Part shown: positions 16,330 through 23,946 of the stretch, piece after piece | Position numbering within the stretch: position 1 is the first letter of the stretch | Layout: every line of letters begins with the position of its first letter | Source: CAZRDB01 sp964598695 | GTDB taxonomy: Bacteria > Armatimonadota > Zipacnadia > UBA1398 | DNA length: 37,964 bases | Direction of reading: 5' to 3' | Assembly: GCA_964598695.1 (NCBI GenBank) | Contig: CAZRDB010000024.1 | Span: 1-37,964, forward strand | Notes under the pieces: model-generated | What the model was told of the DNA's origin: nothing | The model's database searches: none | What the model saw: only the letters and a program-made list of their open reading frames with translations | Position numbers and translations under genes: made by a program

Positions 16330-17450
16330 GCCACGACTTCGGGCTTCTGCGAGCGCCGGAGCCCGCGCGGGTGCTCGCGCGGGAGATCGCGCGGATCGCC
16401 CGTCGTCCGCTCCGGATCATGGAGGTCTGCGGCAGCCACTCGCACGCGATCGCGCGGTACGGGCTCCGGGCTCTCCTCCCCTCCCCTCTCACGCTCGTGC
16501 CCGGTCCGGGCTGTCCGGTCTGCGTCGCGCCCCCCTCCGAGATCGGAATGGCGCTCGACTTGGCGGGGCGCCCCGAGGTGACCGTCGCGACCTTCGGCGA
16601 CCTGCTGCGCGTACGGGCGAGCGGGTCCGACGGGATGGGGCCCTCGCTGGCGGAGGCCCGCGCGGCCGGGGCTGACGTGCGGGTGATCCACTCGGCCATC
16701 GAGGCGCTCGAGCTGGCCCGAGCGCTGCCCGATCGCCAGGTGGTCTTCCTCGCAATCGGCTTCGAGACGACCGCGCCGACGGTTGCGGCGACCGTCCTCG
16801 CGGCCCGGGCCGAGGCCGTGCCGAACGTGAGCTTCCTCGTCTGCCACAAGACCATGCCGGGCGCGATGCGCGCGCTTCTCGCGGCCGGGGAGGCCGGCGT
16901 CCAGGCGTTTCTCTGCCCGGGCCACGTGAGCGCGGTGACCGGACCGGGCGTCTACGAGTTCATCCCCCGCGAGTTCGGGGCGCCGTGCGCCATCGCGGGC
17001 TTCGAGCCGGCCGATGTGCTGCTCGGGGTGCTGGCGCTGGTGCGGATGTGGGAGGAAGACCGCCCCGGTGTCGAGGTGGCCTACAGGCGGGTCGTGCGCG
17101 CCGAGGGCAACGCCCGGGCGCGCGCGCTGATGGAGGAGGTCTTCGAGCCGTGCGACGCCGAATGGCGGGGCCTGGGGATGCTGCCCGGCACGGGGCTTCG
17201 CCTCCGCGCCGCGCACGAGGGCTTCGACGCGGAGCGACGTTTCGGCCTGGAGCGCCGCGAGGGCAGGCCCCATCCGGCCTGTCGGTGCGGGGAGATCCTG
17301 CGGGGGGTCGCGACACCGCGAGACTGCGCGGCGTTCGGCACGGCCTGCACGCCCGAGCGTGCGCTGGGGCCCTGCATGGTCTCGAGTGAGGGCGCCTGTG
17401 CGGCGGAGTGGCTCTACCGCGCGGCGGTGGGCGGCACGATTGGGAGCTAA
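16326..17450 (+). CDS. hypD: [NiFe] hydrogenase maturation protein HypD
   Basis: A 374-residue iron-sulfur scaffold on which the Fe(CN)2CO group is built together with HypC. Landmarks are MEVCGSHSHAI (32-42) with Cys35, PGPGCPVCV (59-67) with Cys63 and Cys66, GFETTAPT, CPGHVSAVTG, and the Cys-rich C-terminus (CRCGEIL, FGTACTPE, GPCMVSSEGAC) that carries the [4Fe-4S] cluster. The Ser in GSHSH replaces the more usual Thr of GTHTH, a conservative change. It is coupled to hypC by a 4-base overlap. HypA, HypB, HypE and hydrogenase structural genes are absent downstream, where a sugar-isomerase-like gene follows after 4 bases. Confidence 0.96.
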   Translation: MSHDFGLLRAPEPARVLAREIARIARRPLRIMEVCGSHSHAIARYGLRALLPSPLTLVPGPGCPVCVAPPSEIGMALDLAGRPEVTVATFGDLLRVRASGSDGMGPSLAEARAAGADVRVIHSAIEALELARALPDRQVVFLAIGFETTAPTVAATVLAARAEAVPNVSFLVCHKTMPGAMRALLAAGEAGVQAFLCPGHVSAVTGPGVYEFIPREFGAPCAIAGFEPADVLLGVLALVRMWEEDRPGVEVAYRRVVRAEGNARARALMEEVFEPCDAEWRGLGMLPGTGLRLRAAHEGFDAERRFGLERREGRPHPACRCGEILRGVATPRDCAAFGTACTPERALGPCMVSSEGACAAEWLYRAAVGGTIGS

Positions 17451-17454
17451 CGGC

Positions 17455-18258
17455 ATGGAGATCGTTCACGTGGGACGCGTGATGGAGTTCCCGCCGGCGG
17501 GGAACGCGGCGGCGCTGCGGGAGAGCGGGGTGCGGGCGGTCGAGCTGGGGTTGTTCGACGAGCCCCTCGACTGCCTCGACGACGCACAGGGCTACGCGGG
17601 GAGCCTCGCGGCCGAGTGCGCGTCCTGTGGGCTCGTGCGGCACTCGGTGCACGCCCCCTTCGGCGCGGGGTGGGATCTCGGGCTCGCCGACCCCGATGGG
17701 CGGCGCGCGGCGATCGAGGGCCACCTGGGCGTCATCGCGTTCTGCGCGCGGCTCGGTGCGCCAATCCTCGTCGTGCACCCCGGTGTCGAGTGCCCGAGCG
17801 ACTACGAAGAGACCTACGCGCGGGCGCGGGCGGCGCTCGAGGAGCTGGCCGAGCCTTCGCTGCGGGCGGGGATCACGCTGGCGGTGGAGAACCTGCCGCC
17901 GGGGTACGTGTGTCCCTCCCCGAGGGAGATCCGCCGCCTGGTCGACGAGATCGGCCATCCGGCCGTGAGAGCCTGTCTCGACACCGGCCACGCCCACATG
18001 ACGGGACGGCCGATCGGCGAGATGGTCCGCGACCTGGCGGGCGTGCTGGTCACGATCCATGCCCACGACAACGACGGCTCGGCCGACCGGCACCAACTCC
18101 CCGGCGAGGGCTCGATCGACTGGCCCGGGTTCGCCCAGGCGCTCCGGGAGACGGGCTACCGCGGCCGGGTCGTTCTGGAGCTGCGGGCGCCGGCCGGGCA
18201 CACCCCGCGGACGATGGAGGAGCGCTTCCGGGCCGTGGCCCGGAGTGAGGAGGCCTAG
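17455..18258 (+). CDS. Xylose isomerase-like TIM-barrel protein (sugar phosphate isomerase/epimerase family)
   Basis: A 267-residue cytosolic TIM barrel of the AP-endonuclease-2 superfamily, whose members isomerise or epimerise sugars or inositols using a divalent metal. Likely metal and active-site residues are in HSVHAP (63-68), VVHPG (His108), AVENLPP (Glu145), CLDTGHAHM (Asp176, His179), IHAHDNDG (His202, His204) and LELR (Glu242). The ATG at 17455 fits the family start and follows GGGAG. It begins 4 bases after hypD and ends 3 bases before the CBM9-like gene, so it is co-transcribed with hypFCD. The substrate is unknown. Confidence 0.87.
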   Translation: MEIVHVGRVMEFPPAGNAAALRESGVRAVELGLFDEPLDCLDDAQGYAGSLAAECASCGLVRHSVHAPFGAGWDLGLADPDGRRAAIEGHLGVIAFCARLGAPILVVHPGVECPSDYEETYARARAALEELAEPSLRAGITLAVENLPPGYVCPSPREIRRLVDEIGHPAVRACLDTGHAHMTGRPIGEMVRDLAGVLVTIHAHDNDGSADRHQLPGEGSIDWPGFAQALRETGYRGRVVLELRAPAGHTPRTMEERFRAVARSEEA

Positions 18259-18261
18259 ATC

Positions 18262-19326
18262 ATGACTTCGGCTCCCGCGCTCGTCGGCTGCCTTCTCGCC
18301 TGTGCCCACGGGCCCGATCCGGGGTACGCCCCGCCGCGCGGCTACGTCTGCTACCGGGCCGACCAGGCGTTCCCGATCGACGGCCGGCTCGACAAGGCGG
18401 TGTGGCTGCGCGCCCCTTGGACCGAGGAGTTCGTCGACATCGAGGGCGACCGCAGACCCCTCCCACCGCTCCGCACGCGCGCGAAGATGCTGTGGGACGA
18501 TCGGTACCTCTACGTCGGCGCCTGGCTCGAGGAGCCGCACGTCTGGGCGACGCTGACCGAGCACGACGCGGTGATCTTCCACGACAACGACTTCGAGATC
18601 TTCCTCGACCCCGACGGGGACAACCACAACTACTTCGAGATCGAGTGCAACGCGTTCGGGACCGAATGGGACCTGCGGCTGCCCAAGCCGTACCGCGACG
18701 GGGGACCGGCGCTCAACGAGTGGGAGATGCCGGGCTACCGCGTGGGCGTCCATGTCGATGGCACGATCAACGATCCGTCGGACACCGACAGGGGCTGGTC
18801 GATCGAGGTCGCGCTGCCGTGGGAGGCGTTCGCGGAGCACGGCGGCGCGCCGTGTCCCCCGAGGCCCGGCGACCAGTGGCGGGTCGACTTCTCGCGCGTC
18901 GAGTGGGCCGTGACCATCGAGGACGGCCGGTACTGCAAGGTCCCGGACCGGCGTGAGGACAACTGGGTCTGGTCGCCCCAGGGCGTGATCGACATGCACC
19001 GGCCGGAGACCTGGGGCGTTGTCCAGTTCTCGGACCGCGAGCCGGGGACCGACACGTTCCGGCCCGATCCCACCGGCCCGGCACGGTGGCTGCTGCACCG
19101 CACGTACTACGCGCAGCGGGCGTACGCCGAGGCCCATGGGGGGCGCTACGGCGACTCGTTCGAGGCGCTCGGCCTCGCCGGTCTCACCGACGCGAGCCTC
19201 GCGGTGCGGCCCGAGATCGCGCTGACACCGGAGGGCTGGACGGCGACGCTCACGCTGGCGGAGTCGGTCGCGGGCCCGCGCCGGCTCTCGATCCGGCAGG
19301 ACAGCCTCGTCCGCCGCTTCGACTGA
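18262..19326 (+). CDS. CBM9-like carbohydrate-binding protein
   Basis: A 354-residue protein dominated by a family-9 carbohydrate-binding (DOMON-like) beta-sandwich, about residues 35-255. Typical marks are IDGRLDKAVWLRAPW, the strand motif LWDDRYLYVGAWLEEP, and DNDFEIFLDPDGDNHNYFE, which in CBM9 lies at the calcium and ligand face. The C-terminal 90 residues contain no domain I recognise. The N-terminus is odd: only about 14 residues (MTSAPALVGCLLAC) precede a possible lipobox LLAC, without the usual basic residues, so export is likely but the anchor is uncertain. The ATG has GAGGAGG about 8 bases upstream and lies 3 bases after the TIM-barrel gene. It ends 4 bases from the convergent sialidase-like gene. 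Binding of sugar chains at the cell surface is inferred. Confidence 0.82.
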   Translation: MTSAPALVGCLLACAHGPDPGYAPPRGYVCYRADQAFPIDGRLDKAVWLRAPWTEEFVDIEGDRRPLPPLRTRAKMLWDDRYLYVGAWLEEPHVWATLTEHDAVIFHDNDFEIFLDPDGDNHNYFEIECNAFGTEWDLRLPKPYRDGGPALNEWEMPGYRVGVHVDGTINDPSDTDRGWSIEVALPWEAFAEHGGAPCPPRPGDQWRVDFSRVEWAVTIEDGRYCKVPDRREDNWVWSPQGVIDMHRPETWGVVQFSDREPGTDTFRPDPTGPARWLLHRTYYAQRAYAEAHGGRYGDSFEALGLAGLTDASLAVRPEIALTPEGWTATLTLAESVAGPRRLSIRQDSLVRRFD

Positions 19327-19330
19327 GCGC

Positions 19331-20296
19331 CTACCCGCGGATCCACTCCTCGGCCAGCGAGACATGCTTGATCGTCTCGCGCCGGTAGGTGTAGGTCACA
19401 TGGATCCGCCCGTCGCGCGCCTGGATGACGGCCGGGTAGGAGTACTCGCCCGGCTGATCCTCGAGGTTCCGCTTCCAGGGGAAGGTCTCCCCGCCGTCCT
19501 CCGAGAGCGCGATCGTGAGCGGCGTGCGCGTGCGCGCGGAGTCGTTGTAGACGAGAGCGATCCTCCCACTCGCGAGGCCCGCCATGTCGGTTCCCGCGTT
19601 GGGGTTCGGCAGCCCCGTGCGCTCCGGCGCGGTCCAGGTTCTCCCGAAGTCGCGCGAGCGCGCGCGCCACAGCTCGCCGTCCTTGGCGCCGCACCGCATC
19701 AGGGCCACCAGCTCGCCCGGGGCCAGCTCGACGGCTGCGGGCTGGATGTTGCCCGGATCGGAGCACAGCAGGTCCGAGCGCTCCCACGCGCGGCCACCGT
19801 CCGCACTCCAGGCGAAGAACGAGGCCCAGACACGCTCATCGTAGAGCGGGAGCAACAGGACGCCGTTCGAGAGCACGATCGGCTTGTTCCGGGTCATCAG
19901 TCCCAGCTCGGGCGCGAACTCCCGGTCGGGCCCCCAACGGCGCATCCCGCCACGATCGGCCGCCTCGCGGATCCGGATGCGGCAGCCGGTCCACTTCCGC
20001 TCGTACATCGTCGTCCAGAAGAGCGTGACGCCCCCGCCGGGCGTCGGGTGGAGAACGGGGTTGCCCTCGGGGATGCCCGGCGTCTTCTCGAGTACCAGGG
20101 GCGGCCCCCACGCCTCCGCGCCGGAGCGCAAGTACGCGCCGTAGACCGCGACATCGTCGTGGCCCTCGTGGGTGCCGGCGTACCAGGCGGCCATCAGGGC
20201 GCCGTCGGCCAGCTCGCAGACGGTCGAGGCATGGGCGCTGGGCGCCCCGGGGATCGTCTCGTAGATCAGGCGGCTGTCGAAGCTCGGATCGGCCAC
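19331..20296 (-). CDS. Sialidase-fold (BNR/Asp-box) protein, possible exo-alpha-sialidase
   Basis: A 321-residue six-bladed beta-propeller of the neuraminidase superfamily. Asp boxes (SxDxGxxW/F) are seen as SADGGRAW, SRDFGRTW and SEDGGETF. EGNPVLHPTPGG and TRNKPIVLSNGVLLLPLYDE match the BNR_2 type common in environmental bacteria. True sialidases need an Arg triad and a Tyr/Glu pair that I cannot confirm, so other glycan substrates are possible. No signal peptide is evident. The start is the GTG at 20296, backed by GGAGGTGGAGAC immediately upstream. The frame is open for 111 codons more, but these overlap the cytochrome gene's C-terminus in another frame and are out-of-frame noise. Only 17 bases separate it from the cytochrome fusion gene, so the two are co-transcribed. 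Confidence 0.85.
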   Translation of the reverse strand: MADPSFDSRLIYETIPGAPSAHASTVCELADGALMAAWYAGTHEGHDDVAVYGAYLRSGAEAWGPPLVLEKTPGIPEGNPVLHPTPGGGVTLFWTTMYERKWTGCRIRIREAADRGGMRRWGPDREFAPELGLMTRNKPIVLSNGVLLLPLYDERVWASFFAWSADGGRAWERSDLLCSDPGNIQPAAVELAPGELVALMRCGAKDGELWRARSRDFGRTWTAPERTGLPNPNAGTDMAGLASGRIALVYNDSARTRTPLTIALSEDGGETFPWKRNLEDQPGEYSYPAVIQARDGRIHVTYTYRRETIKHVSLAEEWIRG

Positions 20297-20313
20297 GTCT
20301 CCACCTCCGGCTC

Positions 20314-23300
20314 CTAGTGCGTCACCTTGGCGAGGTACGGCTCGTAGGCGAAGTGCGGGCTCTTCCCCTCGGTGTGGCACTCGAGGCACAGCTCCACCGC
20401 GACCGGCGCGACGGCGCCGTGGCCGTCGGTCCGCGGTTCCGCCACGCGATGGCACGAGACGCAGGTCACCGAAGGCACACGGGCCGCCTGGGCGGCGAGC
20501 GGCGTCGAGGAGTGGCAGTCCCAGCACGAGGGGTCGAACTCGCGATCGAGCTTCCGCAGGGTCTCCGCCGCCGCCGCGTGGGGCGTGGTCTGCCACTGCG
20601 CGTACTCCTCCGCATGGCAGGCGGCACAAGCCTCGGGGGACGAGAGCGGGTCCTGGTTCGCGTTGGCGACCTCGGCCCGGAGAACGCCCTGCACGTCGGC
20701 CTGGTACTCCGCGATGATCTGGGCCACCTCGGGGTGGTCGGCGATCTGGTCGTCCATCGCGATCAGCTGGGCGTCACCCTCGGCTGCCTTGCCGTCCTCT
20801 CCGAGCCGGAGCGTGAGTCGGCCGACCCACTCGCCGTTACGGCCGGGCGCGAGGAGCCAGGTCTTGCCGACCCGCTCCGGCACCTGCAGCGAGGCGCCCT
20901 CGTGGCCGCAGATCACGGCGTCCAGCTCCGGAAAGCGCTCGGCGAGCTTGCGACCGTCCTCGATGGGGCCGTGGAAGAGGCAGACCAGGATATCGGACTG
21001 GGCCGCAAGATCGGGGAGGGAGCGGGCGGCCGCCTCCGAGGGATCCTCGAGCGTCGCACCGGCGGGCAGCGTGTCGGCGCCGATCCCGAAGCAGCGGGGC
21101 GAGGTCAGCGAGAGGATGCCGATTCGGACGCCGGTCCGCTCGACGATCTTGGTCGCGACGGGCAGCTCGGGCAGCGCGAGGTTCGCCGAGACGTAGGGCA
21201 CGGGCGAGGCGGTCGCGAGGCCGCGGAGCACGTCGACGCCGAGGGCGAAGTCCTGTTCGCCCATCGCGACGGCGTCGAAGCCGATCTTCGCGAAGGCGCG
21301 CTGCAGGTAGCCGAAGCGGTTGAGGTCCTGGCTGAATGCGAGCATGTCGCCGGCGTCGACGGTGATGTTGTTGGGGTACAGCTCCCGCAGCTCCGTGATC
21401 GCCTCGGCCTGGCGCGAGAGCCCGCCGTACGGGTTGCCGGGGCACCGGCAGGCCTCGAGCTGCCCGTTGGTGTTGCCGGTGTAGAGGATCGTGACCGAGG
21501 TCGGGGCCATCCCGATCCGCCCCGCCGCCTCCTCCGCTTTCTGGGGCGAGGAGACATCGGCCAGCTCCTGGTTGGCGTACAGCAGCACGCACTCGCCGAA
21601 GAAGCCGAGCTGCTCGGCCAACTTCGCGTCGGCGTAGAGGCCGTCGAGGACGGTCCGGTCGGTCTGTGCCGCGGCGCGGACCGACTCGGGGTCGAGTCCC
21701 GCCATCCGCAGCGGCGTGTCCCAGTAGGAGGAGTTGCCCGCCTCCTTGCGGAGCGTGGCGTAGGAGAGCATCCGCTCGGGGTGGTCGCGCCAGACGACGG
21801 CCTGGCGAGCGGCCTCCTCGATCTCGGCGACGCCGCCCTCGGCGGCCAGCGCACCGGTGGGGCTGACCAGGAGCAGCGGATGGAGCGAGAGGCGGAAGCG
21901 GTCGCCGGCACGCGAGCGCTCCTCGAGAGAGAGGAATGTCGCGACCGATTCGAGCGCGGCGGGATCGAGGACGCGGTAGAACAGGTCGAGCTTGCCCTCC
22001 TGCCGCTCGCGGGTGACGTCGAGCCCGCCGAGGCCCGTGTTCTGCGGGAGCGGGAGGATCGAGTAGGTCTCGCCGTCACGCCGGAAGGCCCCGGCGACCT
22101 CGCGCAGGTTGGGCCGCAGCTCCAGCTCGGCCGCGGAGAAGAAGAAGGCGGGAAGCCAGCGGACCTGGGCCAGCGCGGCAAGCTGCTGCCCCTCCTCGGA
22201 GCCGTACTCGACGGTGCGGCTCGTGAGGCCGGGGAAGATGCCGCCGAGGTCGCCGAGCAGCCCGCGCGGGTTCGAGAGAACGATGCTCGGCGAGCTGAGC
22301 ACGCGGACCTCGAGCGGCGGCGGGTCGGTGAACTCACACCGGGCCTGCCGGGTGCCGGCGTCGATGCAGCGCCCGATCTTGCCGTCTTGGCGGCAGTCGG
22401 CGTCGATCTGGCACTCCGGCACACCCTGGCACCACTCGCCCTTGAGAGCCTCGGGCATCAGGCCACACAGGGTCCGCAGCAGCGGGAGCACCTCGTGGTC
22501 GCCGTCGAACTCGAGGTTGTTGATGTAGAGCGTGGGAGTTCCGGGGATCCGGAAGCGGCTCGCGCGCTCGGCGTGAGCCGCCAGCGCGCGGTCGACCTCG
22601 GGGCCGGCCGCGAACGCCTCCACCGCCGCGCCGTCGAGCCCCAGCGTACGCATCGCGGCGGTGGGCTCGGCGTCGGGCTGAAGGGTGCGCAGAGCGACGT
22701 ACCGGCCGAGGACGTCGGCGCCGTGGAGGCGGGCGACCGCGATCTCGCGCCGCGCCTCAGCGACCGACTCGGGCCCGAACTGGTTCGCGAAGCCGCCGTC
22801 CTCCGTCGGATGCACGACGAACCAGCGGCGGAGCAGGGCGCGGTCCGGGCCGAAGAGTCGAAGTGCCTCCTCGAGCTTGGGCTCGAGGTCCGAGCAGTAG
22901 CCGCAGCCCCAGGCGGTGTAGTAGTCGATCACGACGCGCGGGCCGGGGATCGCGTCGCGGGTGGCCTCGAAGGCCGCGACCTGGGCCGCGAGCCCGGGGT
23001 CGGAGGGCGCCAGAGCGTCGAGCGGGATCTCGCGGAGTCGCGACTCGCGGATCTCGCCCCCATCGACGCGGAGGTCGAGCTGCGAGAGCGAGCGGGCCTC
23101 CATGTTGAACTCGCAGATCAGCGCGCCGTTGACCCGGTCGACCAACCCGCCCGGCCGACGGTAGTGGGCGTTGATGAAGATGTCGACCCCGCTCGTCGCG
23201 GCCGCCAGCTCCCGGGTGCGATCGGAGCCGAGATGGCACAGGACAACCACCAGGTCGGTCTGCGGACGGAGAGCTTCGAGCACCGCCTCGAGTCCCTCGA

Positions 23301-23898
23301 CAGGGTCGCCGATCGAGACTCCCTCGGGGTGGAACGGCTCGGGCAGAGCGAAGAGGTCCCCCGGCGTCACGGCCGTCACGCCGATCCGGACCCCGCCCAC
23401 ATCCTGGATGATGTAGCGCCGGCCGCCGACGGCATCGAGCGCGGGCTGGTTCAGGTTCGCGGAGAGGAACGGCGCCCCGCCCAGTTCGCCGGCCTCGCGA
23501 AGGGCCTCGAGGCCCCACTGCAGCTCCTCGTCACCGATCGCGTAGGCGGCATAGCCCATCTGCTTGCAGGCGCGCAGGTGGAGCTTGGTGCGCTCCCGGT
23601 CAACGGCCGGGCCTTCCGCGTACTCGTCGTAGGCCGAGCCGCCGAACTGGCCGCCGGCATCGAGGACGAGCGTGGGCGTGAGGCCGCCGCGCCGGACCGC
23701 CTCGATGGCAGCCGCGCGCCGGGCAACCCCGCCGTCCTGGCTGATCGGGCACCGGCACGGGGCGACCATGGCGTGGGTCTCGCCCGTGTAGACGATGGTG
23801 AGGTCGGTTGCCCGAGCGGGGGCCGCCAGGCAGAGCACCGACAGCACGAACGCGCAGCCCCCCAGGGGGGACCGGGGGGGGCGGATGGCCGAGATCAT
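20314..23898 (-). CDS. Exported fusion: two UshA-like domains, thioredoxin/DsbA-like domain, tetraheme cytochrome c
   Basis: A 1194-residue exported protein with a signal peptide about 1-30 (...CLAAPARA). Residues 31-310 and 800-1060 are two copies of a 5'-nucleotidase/UshA-like domain; they align at IVYTGETHAMVAPCRCP and ILYTGNTNGQLEACRCP and share a CxC. The metal ligands of true 5'-nucleotidases (DxH, GNHE) are largely missing; DAGD survives only in copy two (848-851). Residues 320-480 are DsbA/thioredoxin-like, with CGYC (332-335) and cis-Pro TPT (454-456). A Cys-rich linker (490-521) and a possible second thioredoxin-like segment (WLPAFFF, 581-587) follow. The C-terminus binds four c-type hemes (CAACH 1091, CWDCH 1125, CVSCH 1146, CLECH 1171), and EYAQWQTTPHAAAAETL resembles cytochrome c554. 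Periplasmic or surface electron transfer coupled to thiol or sulfur chemistry is inferred. The gene lies between the pseudo-caspase (48 bases) and the sialidase-like gene (17 bases). Confidence 0.88.
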   Translation of the reverse strand: MISAIRPPRSPLGGCAFVLSVLCLAAPARATDLTIVYTGETHAMVAPCRCPISQDGGVARRAAAIEAVRRGGLTPTLVLDAGGQFGGSAYDEYAEGPAVDRERTKLHLRACKQMGYAAYAIGDEELQWGLEALREAGELGGAPFLSANLNQPALDAVGGRRYIIQDVGGVRIGVTAVTPGDLFALPEPFHPEGVSIGDPVEGLEAVLEALRPQTDLVVVLCHLGSDRTRELAAATSGVDIFINAHYRRPGGLVDRVNGALICEFNMEARSLSQLDLRVDGGEIRESRLREIPLDALAPSDPGLAAQVAAFEATRDAIPGPRVVIDYYTAWGCGYCSDLEPKLEEALRLFGPDRALLRRWFVVHPTEDGGFANQFGPESVAEARREIAVARLHGADVLGRYVALRTLQPDAEPTAAMRTLGLDGAAVEAFAAGPEVDRALAAHAERASRFRIPGTPTLYINNLEFDGDHEVLPLLRTLCGLMPEALKGEWCQGVPECQIDADCRQDGKIGRCIDAGTRQARCEFTDPPPLEVRVLSSPSIVLSNPRGLLGDLGGIFPGLTSRTVEYGSEEGQQLAALAQVRWLPAFFFSAAELELRPNLREVAGAFRRDGETYSILPLPQNTGLGGLDVTRERQEGKLDLFYRVLDPAALESVATFLSLEERSRAGDRFRLSLHPLLLVSPTGALAAEGGVAEIEEAARQAVVWRDHPERMLSYATLRKEAGNSSYWDTPLRMAGLDPESVRAAAQTDRTVLDGLYADAKLAEQLGFFGECVLLYANQELADVSSPQKAEEAAGRIGMAPTSVTILYTGNTNGQLEACRCPGNPYGGLSRQAEAITELRELYPNNITVDAGDMLAFSQDLNRFGYLQRAFAKIGFDAVAMGEQDFALGVDVLRGLATASPVPYVSANLALPELPVATKIVERTGVRIGILSLTSPRCFGIGADTLPAGATLEDPSEAAARSLPDLAAQSDILVCLFHGPIEDGRKLAERFPELDAVICGHEGASLQVPERVGKTWLLAPGRNGEWVGRLTLRLGEDGKAAEGDAQLIAMDDQIADHPEVAQIIAEYQADVQGVLRAEVANANQDPLSSPEACAACHAEEYAQWQTTPHAAAAETLRKLDREFDPSCWDCHSSTPLAAQAARVPSVTCVSCHRVAEPRTDGHGAVAPVAVELCLECHTEGKSPHFAYEPYLAKVTH

Positions 23899-23946
23899 GC
23901 GGTGCGGACGGCTCCTCTCGGGGGGCGCGGGGTGTGCCCACGCTCC

